DNA of 64,000 nucleotides from an uncultured Flavobacteriales bacterium (GTDB lineage Bacteria > Bacteroidota > Bacteroidia > Flavobacteriales > BACL11): the NCBI GenBank assembly GCA_943789505.1, contig CALSUJ010000001.1:124001-188000 (forward strand), written 5' to 3'. Below, piece by piece: positions 44,587 through 54,198 of this stretch. The notes below the pieces were generated by a model that worked only from the letters and a program-made list of their open reading frames with translations, did no database searches and was not told the origin of the DNA. A program made the translations under genes and the position numbers. Each line of letters starts with the position of its first letter. Within the stretch, counting starts at the first letter, position 1.

Positions 44587-45757
44587 TATTGTCTTCTTTA
44601 AACTCAATTTGAGTGGTAATATCAGGGATATTTCTGAGTTCTATTTCTTTTTTAATTTCTTCTGATTTAGCTTTTAGATCTTTTGTTAAAATCTGTTTTT
44701 TTCGTTTTTCCATTGGTGGGTTTAGTTTTTCAGCATTTTCAAACTGAATAACACTCTCCAAAATATCTCTTGGTAATTGCGTTCCTGCTTTGTTGAGGGT
44801 GTCCAGAAATTCCTCTGCAAAGAATTGGTCAATCTGTATCCTTCTTTTGGTAGTATGTGCAAATTTCCCAATAATCCTACATACATTATCCCTTTCTTCA
44901 GGACTTAGTTTGTCAGCAAATTCGTATTCCTCAATCTTTTTTAAACTTAGGATGATTGGTTCCAAAGCATCTTTGGTAACTATATATACATTATAATCGC
45001 TAATATTATAGGTGAACTTATTAATAACTTGCAAAGTGTTAGAAGGAATAACTAAAAATAAATCCTTTTTTACATCATCATGCTTAGCATATTTTTTTAG
45101 ACTTTCTGTTTGTAGTTTTATGTATTTAGGAAAATTACTCAAGTCATCATTTGCAGGGCTTTTTGCATCAAAAACAATTAGTTGATCCATTATCTCTATG
45201 GAATTATCAGGCTTGTTTCTTGGGTGTGGAAAATCCTCTTGACTAATGTATTTAATAACATGGTTACGGCAAATAAGTTTCAGGTGATTTTCAACATCTT
45301 TTTCATGTTCTCCCCATGTCCATTTCATTTTTTCAAGCCTATCTTCTGTTTCTTTTACCCTTAAGTCATTAAGTCTTTCTTTTTCATTTGTTAAACTTTC
45401 TTGTAAGGTATTAGTTGATTCAATTGATTTTCTTAGCGTTTCATTTCTGTTTTCTTCTTCTTTTTTCAGAAATATATTTTCATTTTTAAGATTATTTCTT
45501 TCTTGCTCGATATTTGAAAGTTTTTCTTTAAGGATAGTATTTTCAGTTTTTACTTGTTCAAAAGCATTAGTTTTGGCATTGGCAATATCAATATTTTGTT
45601 GTTGTTGTTTTGCTTCAGTTTCTTTGGTTACAAGCGATTTTTCTAATTCTAAAACTCTATTTCTATCTTCTTCCAAATTATCTTTAGTGCCGGATTCTTT
45701 TTTGAAATAAACTAATGCAAAACCTGCAACTAATACAACTAAAACTAGATATTCCAT
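44579..45757 (-). CDS. rmuC: DNA recombination protein RmuC
   Basis: 392 aa from ATG 45757, which starts a membrane helix (EYLVLVVLVAGFALVYF); an upstream start would add 14 residues. A long coiled coil (about 25-145) leads to the RmuC nuclease-like domain (WGEHEKDVENHLKLICRNHV, MDQLIVFDAKSP). RmuC limits inversions between short repeats in E. coli. Membrane-anchored. Possible roles in DNA repair fit the adjacent ung gene two positions upstream. Confidence 0.88.
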   Translation of the reverse strand: MEYLVLVVLVAGFALVYFKKESGTKDNLEEDRNRVLELEKSLVTKETEAKQQQQNIDIANAKTNAFEQVKTENTILKEKLSNIEQERNNLKNENIFLKKEEENRNETLRKSIESTNTLQESLTNEKERLNDLRVKETEDRLEKMKWTWGEHEKDVENHLKLICRNHVIKYISQEDFPHPRNKPDNSIEIMDQLIVFDAKSPANDDLSNFPKYIKLQTESLKKYAKHDDVKKDLFLVIPSNTLQVINKFTYNISDYNVYIVTKDALEPIILSLKKIEEYEFADKLSPEERDNVCRIIGKFAHTTKRRIQIDQFFAEEFLDTLNKAGTQLPRDILESVIQFENAEKLNPPMEKRKKQILTKDLKAKSEEIKKEIELRNIPDITTQIEFKEDNNA

Positions 45758-45773
45758 AAGTGTTTTTTTTGAA

Positions 45774-46364
45774 TTATAAAATGAGGACCAAAGTACCAAC
45801 TTCTACTAGCTTATACAAATCAATTACTTCTTTATTTTTCATTCTTATACAGCCATGTGAGGCAGGTTTTCCTAGCCTTCCTTCTTCTGAGGTTCCGTGT
45901 ATGTAGATGTATCTTTTAAAGGAGTCAATTCCTTCTCCTGTATTTTTGCCTTTTTCCAAGCCCTCTAACCACAATATCCTACTGGTTACATCATCAGTTT
46001 TGCTTTTTGTTTGATCAGTATAAATAGTGGCGATATGGCCATGAAATACTCTGCCTGTCATTTTGCCATTTATTGGTGTTTTCTCGCCATATTTCTCTTT
46101 TATGCTGTGTAGTCCTATCGGTGTTTTATTACTTCCTGATGCGCTCCCTATTCCGAATGCGGAACTTGAAATAATATATTCTTTAATGATGCTATCATGT
46201 TCTATGTAATATAGCTTTTGTTTTTTTATAGAAACATAAATTATCTCATCAGTAAAAGTGTTTTTTCTATCCAAATAATTATTTACACGCTCAATAATTG
46301 AATTTTGTGCTGTTGTGTTTAAGCTAATTAAACTAATTAAAATAAGGTTAATGGTTCTGAGCAT
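45774..46364 (-). CDS. L,D-transpeptidase (YkuD domain)
   Basis: 196 aa from ATG 46364, chosen because it gives a clean signal peptide (LRTINLILISLISLNTTAQ). The YkuD domain carries the catalytic motif GTSEEGRLGKPASHGCIRMK with the His and Cys of the active site (about 155-172). Acts in the periplasm on peptidoglycan: 3-3 cross-linking or lipoprotein attachment. The first ATG overlaps ung by 37 bp. Confidence 0.88.
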   Translation of the reverse strand: MLRTINLILISLISLNTTAQNSIIERVNNYLDRKNTFTDEIIYVSIKKQKLYYIEHDSIIKEYIISSSAFGIGSASGSNKTPIGLHSIKEKYGEKTPINGKMTGRVFHGHIATIYTDQTKSKTDDVTSRILWLEGLEKGKNTGEGIDSFKRYIYIHGTSEEGRLGKPASHGCIRMKNKEVIDLYKLVEVGTLVLIL

Positions 46365-47038
46365 AATTTCCAATTAATAGGTTTCTGATTATTGCTTGAG
46401 AGTATTTTATTTGTTTTTGAAAAGTGGTTGCATCCCAAAAAACCTCTATATGCCGAAAAAGAGGATGGATGGGTAGTAGTTAAAATATGATGTTTATTTG
46501 TGTCAATCAGTGCTGATTTTTTTTGAGCAAAGGCGCCCCAAAGTAAAAAAATTACACCTTCTTTTTCTTCTGATAATTTTTTAATTATACTATCTGTAAA
46601 GGGCTCCCAACCTAATTTATGATGGGAGCCAGCTTTTTTTTCTCTGACAGTTAATGTTGCGTTCAGTAGTAGTACGCCTTGTTCTGCCCAGGACTCTAAG
46701 TTTCCATTACTAGAAATAGAATGGTTTAGATCGCGTTGTAATTCTTTGAATATATTTTGTAAAGAGGGTGGTATTTTTACTCCACTAGGTACTGAAAACG
46801 CAAGTCCGTGCGCTTGACCTTTTCCATGGTAAGGGTCTTGTCCTAAAATTACAACTTTAATTTTGCTAGGTTTTGTAAAATTAAAGGCATTAAAAACTAC
46901 ATCATTTGAAGGAAATATAGTGTGGATTTTTCTTTCAATTGCTAAAGCGCTAATAATTTCTTGAAAGTTACTGGAATTTAATTCCTCTCTCAAAAATGCT
47001 TTCCATTCCGAATGGAGATGTAATTTTGTAGTCTTCAT
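46337..47038 (-). CDS. ung: Uracil-DNA glycosylase
   Basis: 233 aa, normal UNG size. Motif 1 GQDPYHGKGQAHGLAFSVP (about 64-82, with the catalytic Asp), uracil pocket LLLNATLTVREKKAGSH, and the C-terminal HPSSFSAYRGFLGCNHF with the leucine-loop His/Ser. Removes uracil from DNA to start base-excision repair. Divergent from the small lipoprotein/lipA pair. Confidence 0.95.
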   Translation of the reverse strand: MKTTKLHLHSEWKAFLREELNSSNFQEIISALAIERKIHTIFPSNDVVFNAFNFTKPSKIKVVILGQDPYHGKGQAHGLAFSVPSGVKIPPSLQNIFKELQRDLNHSISSNGNLESWAEQGVLLLNATLTVREKKAGSHHKLGWEPFTDSIIKKLSEEKEGVIFLLWGAFAQKKSALIDTNKHHILTTTHPSSFSAYRGFLGCNHFSKTNKILSSNNQKPINWKLCSEPLTLF

Positions 47039-47076
47039 TTTATTGTTTCAAAGATAGCTAATCTGTTTTAAAATTG

Positions 47077-47084
47077 TATTTTTG
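47077..47084 (+). promoter_or_regulatory. -7 promoter element upstream of small lipoprotein and lipA
   Basis: TATTTTTG fits TAnnTTTG, 16 nt before the ATG at 47101. No TTG at the exact -33 distance. Confidence 0.45.
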
Positions 47085-47100
47085 TCAAAAATTATTTTCA

Positions 47101-47223
47101 ATGAAAAAAGTAGTGTTTTTTGCAATTGCAATTGTCTTAGTTAGTTTTCTTTCATCTTGTGCTCTTTATCCTGATCAATGTCCTGGTGTTGCTGTGCTTG
47201 AATCTTCAGTTTTACCAGCTTAA
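47101..47223 (+). CDS. Small lipoprotein (40 aa)
   Basis: ATG 47101 to TAA 47223. Signal peptide with lipobox (FLSSC, Cys 20) and a short mature part ([20 protein letters not shown]). Too short for most gene finders, but a TAnnTTTG promoter element precedes it and lipA starts 8 bp later, so it is probably co-transcribed with lipA. Function unknown. Confidence 0.65.
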   Translation: MKKVVFFAIAIVLVSFLSSCALYPDQCPGVAVLESSVLPA

Positions 47224-47231
47224 TACTTGTT

Positions 47232-48086
47232 TTGGAGATAAAAGAGAAGATAAAAAAGCCTAAATGGCTAAAAGTAAAGCTACCAACTGGGCAAGCTTAT
47301 AAGGCTGTTAGAGGGATTACTAAGTCTCATGATTTGCACACCATTTGTGAAAGTGGAAATTGTCCTAATATGGGAGAATGCTGGGGTGCAGGTACAGCAA
47401 CTTTTATGATTTTAGGAAATATATGCACGCGTTCTTGTGGTTTTTGTAATGTTATGACGGGTAGACCTTTAGCTGTTGATATTTTAGAGCCTAAAAAAGT
47501 TGCACGTTCTGTTCATCTAATGCAAGTAAAACATGCTGTTATCACTTCTGTTGATCGTGATGACTTGAAAGATGGAGGTTCAAGTATTTGGGTGGAGACT
47601 ATCAATGAAATACGAAAAGAAAATCCTGAAACAACAATGGAAACTTTAATTCCAGATTTTAAGGGGAGATTAAAAGATATTCAGCCTATTATTAATGTAG
47701 CGCCTGAGGTTGTTTCTCACAATATGGAGACGGTAAGGAGATTGACTAAAAAGGTGCGAATACAAGCTAAATATGATAGAAGCTTGGATGTGTTAAGATT
47801 CCTAAATGAAGGTGGAATTAAGACTAAATCAGGAATTATGCTTGGTTTAGGTGAAACTGAAGCAGAAGTTGTTGAAACTATGCATGATTTAAGAGAAGTT
47901 GGCGTTTCGATAATGACTATTGGTCAGTATTTACAGCCATCAAAAAAACATCTTTCCGTTCTTGAATTTATTACACCCGCACAATTTGATAAGTATAGAG
48001 ATATTGGTCTTTCTCTTGGTTTTCAGCATGTTGAAAGCAGTCCTTTAGTGCGTTCCTCTTATCATGCTGAAAAACATATTAACTAA
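47232..48086 (+). CDS. lipA: Lipoyl synthase (TTG start)
   Basis: 284 aa radical-SAM enzyme that inserts sulfur into octanoyl groups to make lipoate. Auxiliary-cluster cysteines in [13 protein letters not shown] (about 36-48) and the radical-SAM motif [10 protein letters not shown] (about 63-72) are present; the C-terminal [16 protein letters not shown] matches the family. The start is TTG at 47232; no in-frame ATG fits upstream, as the one at 47178 meets a stop after seven codons. The N-terminus ([19 protein letters not shown]) is right for LipA, so the TTG is well supported. Confidence 0.93.
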   Translation: MEIKEKIKKPKWLKVKLPTGQAYKAVRGITKSHDLHTICESGNCPNMGECWGAGTATFMILGNICTRSCGFCNVMTGRPLAVDILEPKKVARSVHLMQVKHAVITSVDRDDLKDGGSSIWVETINEIRKENPETTMETLIPDFKGRLKDIQPIINVAPEVVSHNMETVRRLTKKVRIQAKYDRSLDVLRFLNEGGIKTKSGIMLGLGETEAEVVETMHDLREVGVSIMTIGQYLQPSKKHLSVLEFITPAQFDKYRDIGLSLGFQHVESSPLVRSSYHAEKHIN

Positions 48087-48119
48087 TAATTCATTGCGGT
48101 TATATTTTTATGTAAGATG

Positions 48120-48150
48120 TTGTTTATATAATAGATAATCTTTATATTTG
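48120..48150 (+). promoter_or_regulatory. Promoter of the M43 protease gene
   Basis: TTG (48120-48122), 20 nt, TATATTTG (48143-48150), with a 32-nt leader to the ATG at 48183. Confidence 0.65.
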
Positions 48151-48182
48151 TTTCCTTAAAAATTCAAACAAATTCATTAAAT

Positions 48183-50621
48183 ATGAAAAATAGACTTTTA
48201 CCTTTAATTTTTGCTTTTTTAGCAGTCACTTCAGTAAATGCTCAAAAGTGTGGTACTTATGACGGTGCTTATGAAGAGCAAGAGCAAAAATTTCCTGCTT
48301 TTTATCAAAATCTGGAGGCAATTAATTCTGATTTAGAAGCTGATTACAAATCAGCTTTAGGTAAGATGACGCATTTGAAAATAGAAAATGGTAAAAAGAT
48401 AATTCCTGTTGTAGTTCACGTTATTCATGATTTAGGTGGTGAAAATATTTCTGATGCTTCCATTCAAGGAGCTTTGGATATTTTGAATGCAAATATAAAT
48501 GGACAGGCTTCTAATTTCTTAGCTAAAACACCAGATATTTTTGCATCAGTAAGGGGTGATTTGAATGTTGAATTTCGTTTAGCGAAAATAGATCCTCTTG
48601 GTAATCCAACTTCTGGAATTATTAGAGTTCGTTCAGAATTGACTAACGAGCCGGAGCCTAGAGATGCGGTTAAGGCATTGAGCTACTGGAACTCATATCA
48701 GTATTTTAACATCTGGACACTTAAAAAGTTTCAGCCACAAGATGATGGAAACACTTTACTAGGCTATGCGCAATTTCCAAACTCTGGTAGAATGTCTACT
48801 GACGGAGTAGTATTATTAGCTAGTCAAATGGTAAGTGGAGGAACTTTAACTCATGAATGTGGTCATTGGTTAGGACTAAGACACGTGTGGGGAGATGCAG
48901 AATGTGGAGATGATAATGTGAAGGATACACCTGCCGCAAGAGAGCCCAACTTTGGAATAAATTTGTCGGATTTTCCTTATCATGTCGGTTTTATGTCTCA
49001 AGGTTGTGTTGCAGATTCATTAAACCCTGCAGGTGAAATGTTTGTTAATTACATGGATTATTCTTCCGATGCTCATGTTACCATGTTTACAAAAGGGCAA
49101 AATGAAGTTATGAATGAAACTTTAGAAGGAATATATGATGAAGATGCTGGTACTTCAGGTATTGGATTTAGAGAGTATATGTGGTCAGCAGAAAATATTG
49201 CTTTATCTGGAGTTGCCGATGGATTTATAACTCCAATTTGTAATCAAAATACAGATTTTGTAAGTTCTTCAGGTAAATACTCAATGTGCTTAGGTGAAAA
49301 TATAGTTTTAAAAGGAAATAAAACACAATTTCCATCAGGAACAGTAAGCTCAATGATTTGGGATTATGGCGATGGTAATACAGATAATTCAAATGCTAAT
49401 TTAGTAGCTCATACTTATAGTTCAGCAGGCAGCTATAATTTATCTTTAACCATTGAATATAATGAAACGACTCAGGCTAGAGCTTCAAATCTATCTGATT
49501 TGGATTTGCTAAATGCAACTTCTTATGATTCAATTATTGAAACATTAATTATACAAGGGACACAAAGCGAATTAGTTGCTGCAGGCGCTACTAATATTAA
49601 TTTGCATCTTGATGATGATGGTTATAGTGTTAATTCTTATTGGGAGAATGGAGTGTATTATCCTGACACCTTATTTTATAGAGGTGATTTAGAGCAAATA
49701 ACATATATAGCTTATTACATTAACTCTTGCTCCTCTACAACTTTAAAAGAAAATGTCATTACTATTTCCCCTACATCATCTTCAAATACTGCTGGAACTT
49801 ACATATATGATTTTGAAGATGCTTCTGAATTATCTGCTGACTGGCAAGTAACTAAAGCGGTTTCTATTGGAGATTGGAGCTTTAACTCAATTGAGAACTC
49901 TTCATGGGAATGGATAAATGGCGTTGCTGTTTCTGGTTCAGCAGGATTGATGATTAATAAAAATAATCTGAGTTTAGGAGAAGCGGATGAGTTAATCTCA
50001 GTAGCTTATGACTTAAGCGCATTAGCAAGTCCAGCAATTAAATTTAGTTGGTCAGGAGCCTCATTAAATACTTTTCCTGTGAATGAGGTTAATGTATATT
50101 TCTCTTACGATTGTGGTGGAGTATGGAGAACTCTAGGTTCATTAACTAATGTACAAGTTGCTAGTGCAGGTATGTATATAACTAATTTCAAACCAACTGC
50201 TGATGAGTGGAATGATACAGTTATGACAAATAATCAATTAAAAAATGACAATATCAAATTCAAATTTGAATATGTTACTAATGGTAATGCAAATAATTTC
50301 TATTTAGATAATATTGAAATTGGAGAGGCTGCTACTTTAATGCTTCCTAATTCTACAATTACTTCAAGAGTTTCAATTTATCCTAATCCTACAAATGGGG
50401 AAACATTTATTGAGCTTAATAATTTAGCTAATAAAGAGATTGATGTTAAGTTGGTAAATATTTTAGGTGCAGAGTTAATGCATTTATTTAGTGGTGAAAT
50501 AGTAAGCAACTATCATATGATTAATAATATTGATTTATCTCATCTTGAAACAGGAATCTATTTTGTTAAGGTTGTTGCTGATGGAGATATAGTTATGACG
50601 GATAAGTTAATCTTGAAATAA
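48183..50621 (+). CDS. Secreted M43-type zinc metalloprotease with PKD and T9SS sorting domains
   Basis: 812 aa. Signal peptide ending NAQ. Pappalysin-type M43 catalytic domain with zinc-binding LTHECGHWLGLRHVWGD (about 220-236) and the downstream Met-turn region NYMDYSSDAHVTMF. A PKD domain follows (SSMIWDYGDGNTDNSNANLV, about 393-412). A Por/T9SS C-terminal sorting domain ends it (IYPNPTNGETFIELNNL to TDKLILK). It is exported by the type IX system, with cleavage by PorU. Likely digests external protein. Confidence 0.9.
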   Translation: MKNRLLPLIFAFLAVTSVNAQKCGTYDGAYEEQEQKFPAFYQNLEAINSDLEADYKSALGKMTHLKIENGKKIIPVVVHVIHDLGGENISDASIQGALDILNANINGQASNFLAKTPDIFASVRGDLNVEFRLAKIDPLGNPTSGIIRVRSELTNEPEPRDAVKALSYWNSYQYFNIWTLKKFQPQDDGNTLLGYAQFPNSGRMSTDGVVLLASQMVSGGTLTHECGHWLGLRHVWGDAECGDDNVKDTPAAREPNFGINLSDFPYHVGFMSQGCVADSLNPAGEMFVNYMDYSSDAHVTMFTKGQNEVMNETLEGIYDEDAGTSGIGFREYMWSAENIALSGVADGFITPICNQNTDFVSSSGKYSMCLGENIVLKGNKTQFPSGTVSSMIWDYGDGNTDNSNANLVAHTYSSAGSYNLSLTIEYNETTQARASNLSDLDLLNATSYDSIIETLIIQGTQSELVAAGATNINLHLDDDGYSVNSYWENGVYYPDTLFYRGDLEQITYIAYYINSCSSTTLKENVITISPTSSSNTAGTYIYDFEDASELSADWQVTKAVSIGDWSFNSIENSSWEWINGVAVSGSAGLMINKNNLSLGEADELISVAYDLSALASPAIKFSWSGASLNTFPVNEVNVYFSYDCGGVWRTLGSLTNVQVASAGMYITNFKPTADEWNDTVMTNNQLKNDNIKFKFEYVTNGNANNFYLDNIEIGEAATLMLPNSTITSRVSIYPNPTNGETFIELNNLANKEIDVKLVNILGAELMHLFSGEIVSNYHMINNIDLSHLETGIYFVKVVADGDIVMTDKLILK

Positions 50622-50641
50622 TCAAAAATAAATATTAAAAG

Positions 50642-50669
50642 AAAGCCATCAGAAATGATGGCTTTTTTA
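50642..50669. terminator. Terminator between M43 protease and lpxH
   Basis: A 9-bp stem (AAAGCCATC / GATGGCTTT, 50642-50650 and 50657-50665) with a T-run on the plus strand. The A/G run on the left may also support leftward termination of the lpxH transcript. Confidence 0.8.
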
Positions 50670-51410
50670 TTATTTATAGGTTTCTAATTTTAATATTCCC
50701 TTTTCTAGTACGCCATAAGTTTTTTGGCTTATCCATTCTCCAAGGTTTAAATAAATAGCTTTATCATCAATTTCAAGCTCAAGAGGTAAGTGTCTATGTC
50801 CGAAAACATAATAATCTACAGGATTAATTTTTTGTTGTTCTTGACAATAGCCAAAAAGAATTTCTTTTTCTTTACTAATAAACTTAGCTTCATCACCACT
50901 TTTACGACTACTCTTACTCCAAGTATGTGCTAAAGTAAATGCAAAGTTAGGATGAAAACGAGCAAAAATCCATTGACAGATTTTTGAAGTAAATATTTTT
51001 TTGAGAATTTTATATAAATAGTCTCCATCTCCTAATCCATCCCCATGTCCTATAAGTATCTTTTTATTTTCTTGTTGAATAATGATGTTTCCGTGATGTA
51101 TGATTACGCCTATTTCAGTTTCTAGATAATCTTTCATCCATAAATCATGATTGCCTACAAATAAATGTACTGGTGTTCCATTATCTGTTATGCTGGCAAT
51201 TTTTCCTAGTAAACGAACAAATCCTTTAGGGACTACTTTATTGTATTCAAACCAGAAATCAAAAATATCACCTACTAAGTAAATTGCTTTTGCATCTTTT
51301 TCAATTTCAGAAAGCCATTGGACAATCTGCTTTTCTCTTTTATGGCTTTCTACCCTATTAGGAGTTCCTAAATGGAAGTCGGAAGCAAAATATATTTTGT
51401 CTTTTGTCAA
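50670..51410 (-). CDS. lpxH: UDP-2,3-diacylglucosamine diphosphatase (LpxH-like)
   Basis: 246 aa metallophosphoesterase. Seen: ASDFHLGTPNR, VGDIFDFWFEY, FVGNHDLWM, LIGHGDGLGDGDYLYK and VFGHRHLPLE, the metal-binding motifs of the LpxH group. Releases UMP from UDP-diacylglucosamine to make lipid X in lipid A synthesis at the inner membrane face. lpxK, a later step, lies about 3.6 kb away on the same strand. Confidence 0.88.
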   Translation of the reverse strand: MTKDKIYFASDFHLGTPNRVESHKREKQIVQWLSEIEKDAKAIYLVGDIFDFWFEYNKVVPKGFVRLLGKIASITDNGTPVHLFVGNHDLWMKDYLETEIGVIIHHGNIIIQQENKKILIGHGDGLGDGDYLYKILKKIFTSKICQWIFARFHPNFAFTLAHTWSKSSRKSGDEAKFISKEKEILFGYCQEQQKINPVDYYVFGHRHLPLELEIDDKAIYLNLGEWISQKTYGVLEKGILKLETYK

Positions 51411-51412
51411 AA

Positions 51413-52861
51413 TTATTTTTCTAGTTGATTCTTTAGTAATTGGTTAGCTAATTTTGGGTCAGCTTGTCCTTTCGAAAGCTTCATTACTTCCCCCATGAAT
51501 AAACCAATTAGTCCTTTTTTACCTTCTTTATAGTCTTTTGCCTTTTCTGGGTATTTTGCTATTGCGAGTTTAATATAATCTACTAAAGCATCACTGTCAC
51601 TTTCTTGAATCCATTTATTGTCAGTTGCTATTTTATCAGCTGTATCATTACAAACAAGCATTGCAGGAAACACTTTTGATGTAGCTACTGTATTACTCAC
51701 TTTGCCTTGATCAACAATAGTAATGAGGCTAGCTAATCTTTTAGGTTTTATACAGAATTCGGCAATGCTAATTGCTTTTTCATTTAGGTAAGACTTTACA
51801 CTTCCGTTAACAAAATTAGCAGCTGACTTATAGTTTTTAGTTGAACCACATAATTCATTGTAGTATAAAGCAATCCCTTTTTCATCTGTAAGAATACTGG
51901 CATCATAATTTGACAAACCAAATTCAGTAGTGAACTTTTGGAAAAGTTCGCTTGGTAGTGGGGGTAAACTATTTTTTACTTTTTCAATATATTCTTGAGT
52001 AACAATTACTACCTGTAGGTCTGGTTCAGGAAAGTAGCGGTAATCATTTGCTTCTTCCTTGTGTCGCATTGAAATAGTAGAGTTATTAGCTGCGTTAAAA
52101 CTTCTTGTTTCATGACTCACTTCTTTACCTTCTTCTAATAAAGCTATTTGTCTATCTATTTCAAACTCAATAGCTCGCTTTACATTTCTAGTAGAATTCA
52201 TATTTTTTACTTCTACTTTAGTTCCAAATTCACTAGCCCCTTTCAGCATTACTGAAATATTAGCATCACATCTTAAAGATCCTTCTTCCATATTTCCATC
52301 ACAGATATCTAAATAGCGCACCAATTTTCGCACTTCATTTATGTACTGATAAGCCTCATCAGAGGAGCGAACATCTGGTTCTGAAACAACCTCAATTAGA
52401 GGGACTCCTGCTCTGTTTAAATCAATTAAGGTATGAAACGGGTCTAAATCATGAATTGATTTTCCAGCATCCTCTTCCATATGAATTCTTGTGATTTTTA
52501 TCTTTTTAGGTTTTCCCTCAGCATCTTTAATTTGTATTGTACCTCCATTACAGATAGGAGTAGTGTCTTGTGTGATTTGATATCCTTTTGGTAAATCGGC
52601 ATAAAAGTAATTTTTACGTGCATACTCATTTCTTTCTCTGATATCAGCTCCTACAGCTATTCCCATCTTTACAGCATATTCAATGACTTTTGCATTGCTT
52701 CTGGGTAATGTGCCTGGATGTCCTAATGAAATAATTGATGTTTTAGTGTTGGGAGCTTCCCCATAAATATTTTCATCAGAAGAATAGGCCTTTGTTTTAG
52801 TTAGTAATTGAGCATGAACTTCTAGTCCAATTACAACTTCATATTTATCTCTTAAACTCAT
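51413..52861 (-). CDS. gatB: Asp-tRNA(Asn)/Glu-tRNA(Gln) amidotransferase subunit B
   Basis: 482 aa. Start YEVVIGLEVHAQLLTKTKAY, ALGHPGTLP-like SLGHPGTLPRSNAKV, YFYADLPKGYQITQ, RIHMEEDAGKSIHD and SMRHKEEANDYRYFPEPDL, the GatB signature. The C-terminal tail domain (about 400-482) is present. Amidates mischarged Glu-tRNA(Gln) together with GatA and GatC, which are not in the window. Confidence 0.95.
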   Translation of the reverse strand: MSLRDKYEVVIGLEVHAQLLTKTKAYSSDENIYGEAPNTKTSIISLGHPGTLPRSNAKVIEYAVKMGIAVGADIRERNEYARKNYFYADLPKGYQITQDTTPICNGGTIQIKDAEGKPKKIKITRIHMEEDAGKSIHDLDPFHTLIDLNRAGVPLIEVVSEPDVRSSDEAYQYINEVRKLVRYLDICDGNMEEGSLRCDANISVMLKGASEFGTKVEVKNMNSTRNVKRAIEFEIDRQIALLEEGKEVSHETRSFNAANNSTISMRHKEEANDYRYFPEPDLQVVIVTQEYIEKVKNSLPPLPSELFQKFTTEFGLSNYDASILTDEKGIALYYNELCGSTKNYKSAANFVNGSVKSYLNEKAISIAEFCIKPKRLASLITIVDQGKVSNTVATSKVFPAMLVCNDTADKIATDNKWIQESDSDALVDYIKLAIAKYPEKAKDYKEGKKGLIGLFMGEVMKLSKGQADPKLANQLLKNQLEK

Positions 52862-54198
52862 TATTCAAATATTACTTTTCCTGATTCTATAGTTTTTCCT
52901 TTTTTATTAAGCGTGTAAAAGTACAGACCATTCCTTAGATTTTCTCTGTAAATTGTATTATGTTTTTTGTGAATTTCTTGTTCGAGTACTTTAGCTCCCA
53001 AACTATTGTATAAAGTAAATTTTTCAGCACTCGAATTTTGAATTGTAAACTGAGTTGCTACTGGGTTTGGAAAAAGGTTATGAGTTAATTTATTTTCAAT
53101 TATTGCTGTTGGAGTTTCGCACTCAAACAGATAAAGTCCAGTTTGCATATCTGAAACAATAATATTCCCTGAAGGTAAATAAGGATAAACACCCCAAGCT
53201 CCTTTGTAGGAGGCATGGCTATTAGGAGCATAAGTATCATATTCCCAAATTTGAACAGGATTATTTGGGTCAGAAATATCAAATACCCTTAGGCCGTCAT
53301 GGTAATAAGGAATATAAGCTAAATCGCCTTTTATAATTCCATTATGTGCCATTGATTGCGGATCAACACCCGAATTAAAAGTAGCTAAAACTGAAATATT
53401 ACTTAAGTCAGCAACATCTAGTATTTTCACATCATAACCATGATTTTCATCTTGCATAATATATAGTGTTCCATCATCATTTAGCCAACCCGAATGATTA
53501 TAGCCAGCATCTGGATAAGATGTTAATGAAGCTAATTCAACAGCCACGCCTCCTAGCAAGTCTAAGTAGTGGAAATCTACGACTCTAAATCCATCAGGAC
53601 CACAATTTAAATATGCCGTGTCATTACGTACATAGGCATCATGAACATGCCCTACTGCATTGTATGAGTAAATGAAAGTAGGATTTGTAGGATTAGCTAA
53701 ACTATATATATCCATTGCAGAATTAGAAGCGCAAGCATATAATTTTGCGGTTGCTGTATCAATAAAGATATTATGAGATTTTGTAAATAGTTGATTAGAA
53801 TCGTAAACTGTATTTACCGAATTTGGTAAGTTAGAGACATCAATAATCTGTAAAGTGGATGAACTTCCCTCATCACACACTACATACAGGTATCCATCAA
53901 AATCATGATAATCTCTATGGATAACCCCTCCTCCAATATATGCTCCAGCAACAAATGCAACTTCTGAACTATTTGCTGGGTCAGTAACATCAAAAAAGTG
54001 TGTTCCTGCAGTTGAACCAATAATTGCAATTTCTCTGTTATTTACAACCATCCCCCAGCATTCGTTATATGTATTGTCGTATGCCCATGAGCCAACTAGT
54101 GTTGTGTCCTGCCAGTGGAATAAAAGATTAGCAGTTTGTTGTGCATTACTACTTATAGTAAGAAGTGAAATGCTTAATAATAGGATAATTTTTTTCAT
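52861..54198 (-). CDS. Secreted LVIVD/choice-of-anchor-B protein with T9SS sorting domain
   Basis: 445 aa. Signal peptide ending SNAQ, then LVIVD-type propeller repeats (GTHFFDVTDPANSSEVAFVA, LQIIDVSNLPNSVNTVYDS, VRVFDISDPNNPVQIWEYD-like units), followed by a Por/T9SS sorting domain (NLFPNPVATQFTIQNSS ... SGKVIFE). Exported and surface-bound or released by the type IX system. Function of this group is unknown. Touches both gatB and the phosphorylase gene (1-bp overlaps). Confidence 0.85.
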   Translation of the reverse strand: MKKIILLLSISLLTISSNAQQTANLLFHWQDTTLVGSWAYDNTYNECWGMVVNNREIAIIGSTAGTHFFDVTDPANSSEVAFVAGAYIGGGVIHRDYHDFDGYLYVVCDEGSSSTLQIIDVSNLPNSVNTVYDSNQLFTKSHNIFIDTATAKLYACASNSAMDIYSLANPTNPTFIYSYNAVGHVHDAYVRNDTAYLNCGPDGFRVVDFHYLDLLGGVAVELASLTSYPDAGYNHSGWLNDDGTLYIMQDENHGYDVKILDVADLSNISVLATFNSGVDPQSMAHNGIIKGDLAYIPYYHDGLRVFDISDPNNPVQIWEYDTYAPNSHASYKGAWGVYPYLPSGNIIVSDMQTGLYLFECETPTAIIENKLTHNLFPNPVATQFTIQNSSAEKFTLYNSLGAKVLEQEIHKKHNTIYRENLRNGLYFYTLNKKGKTIESGKVIFE

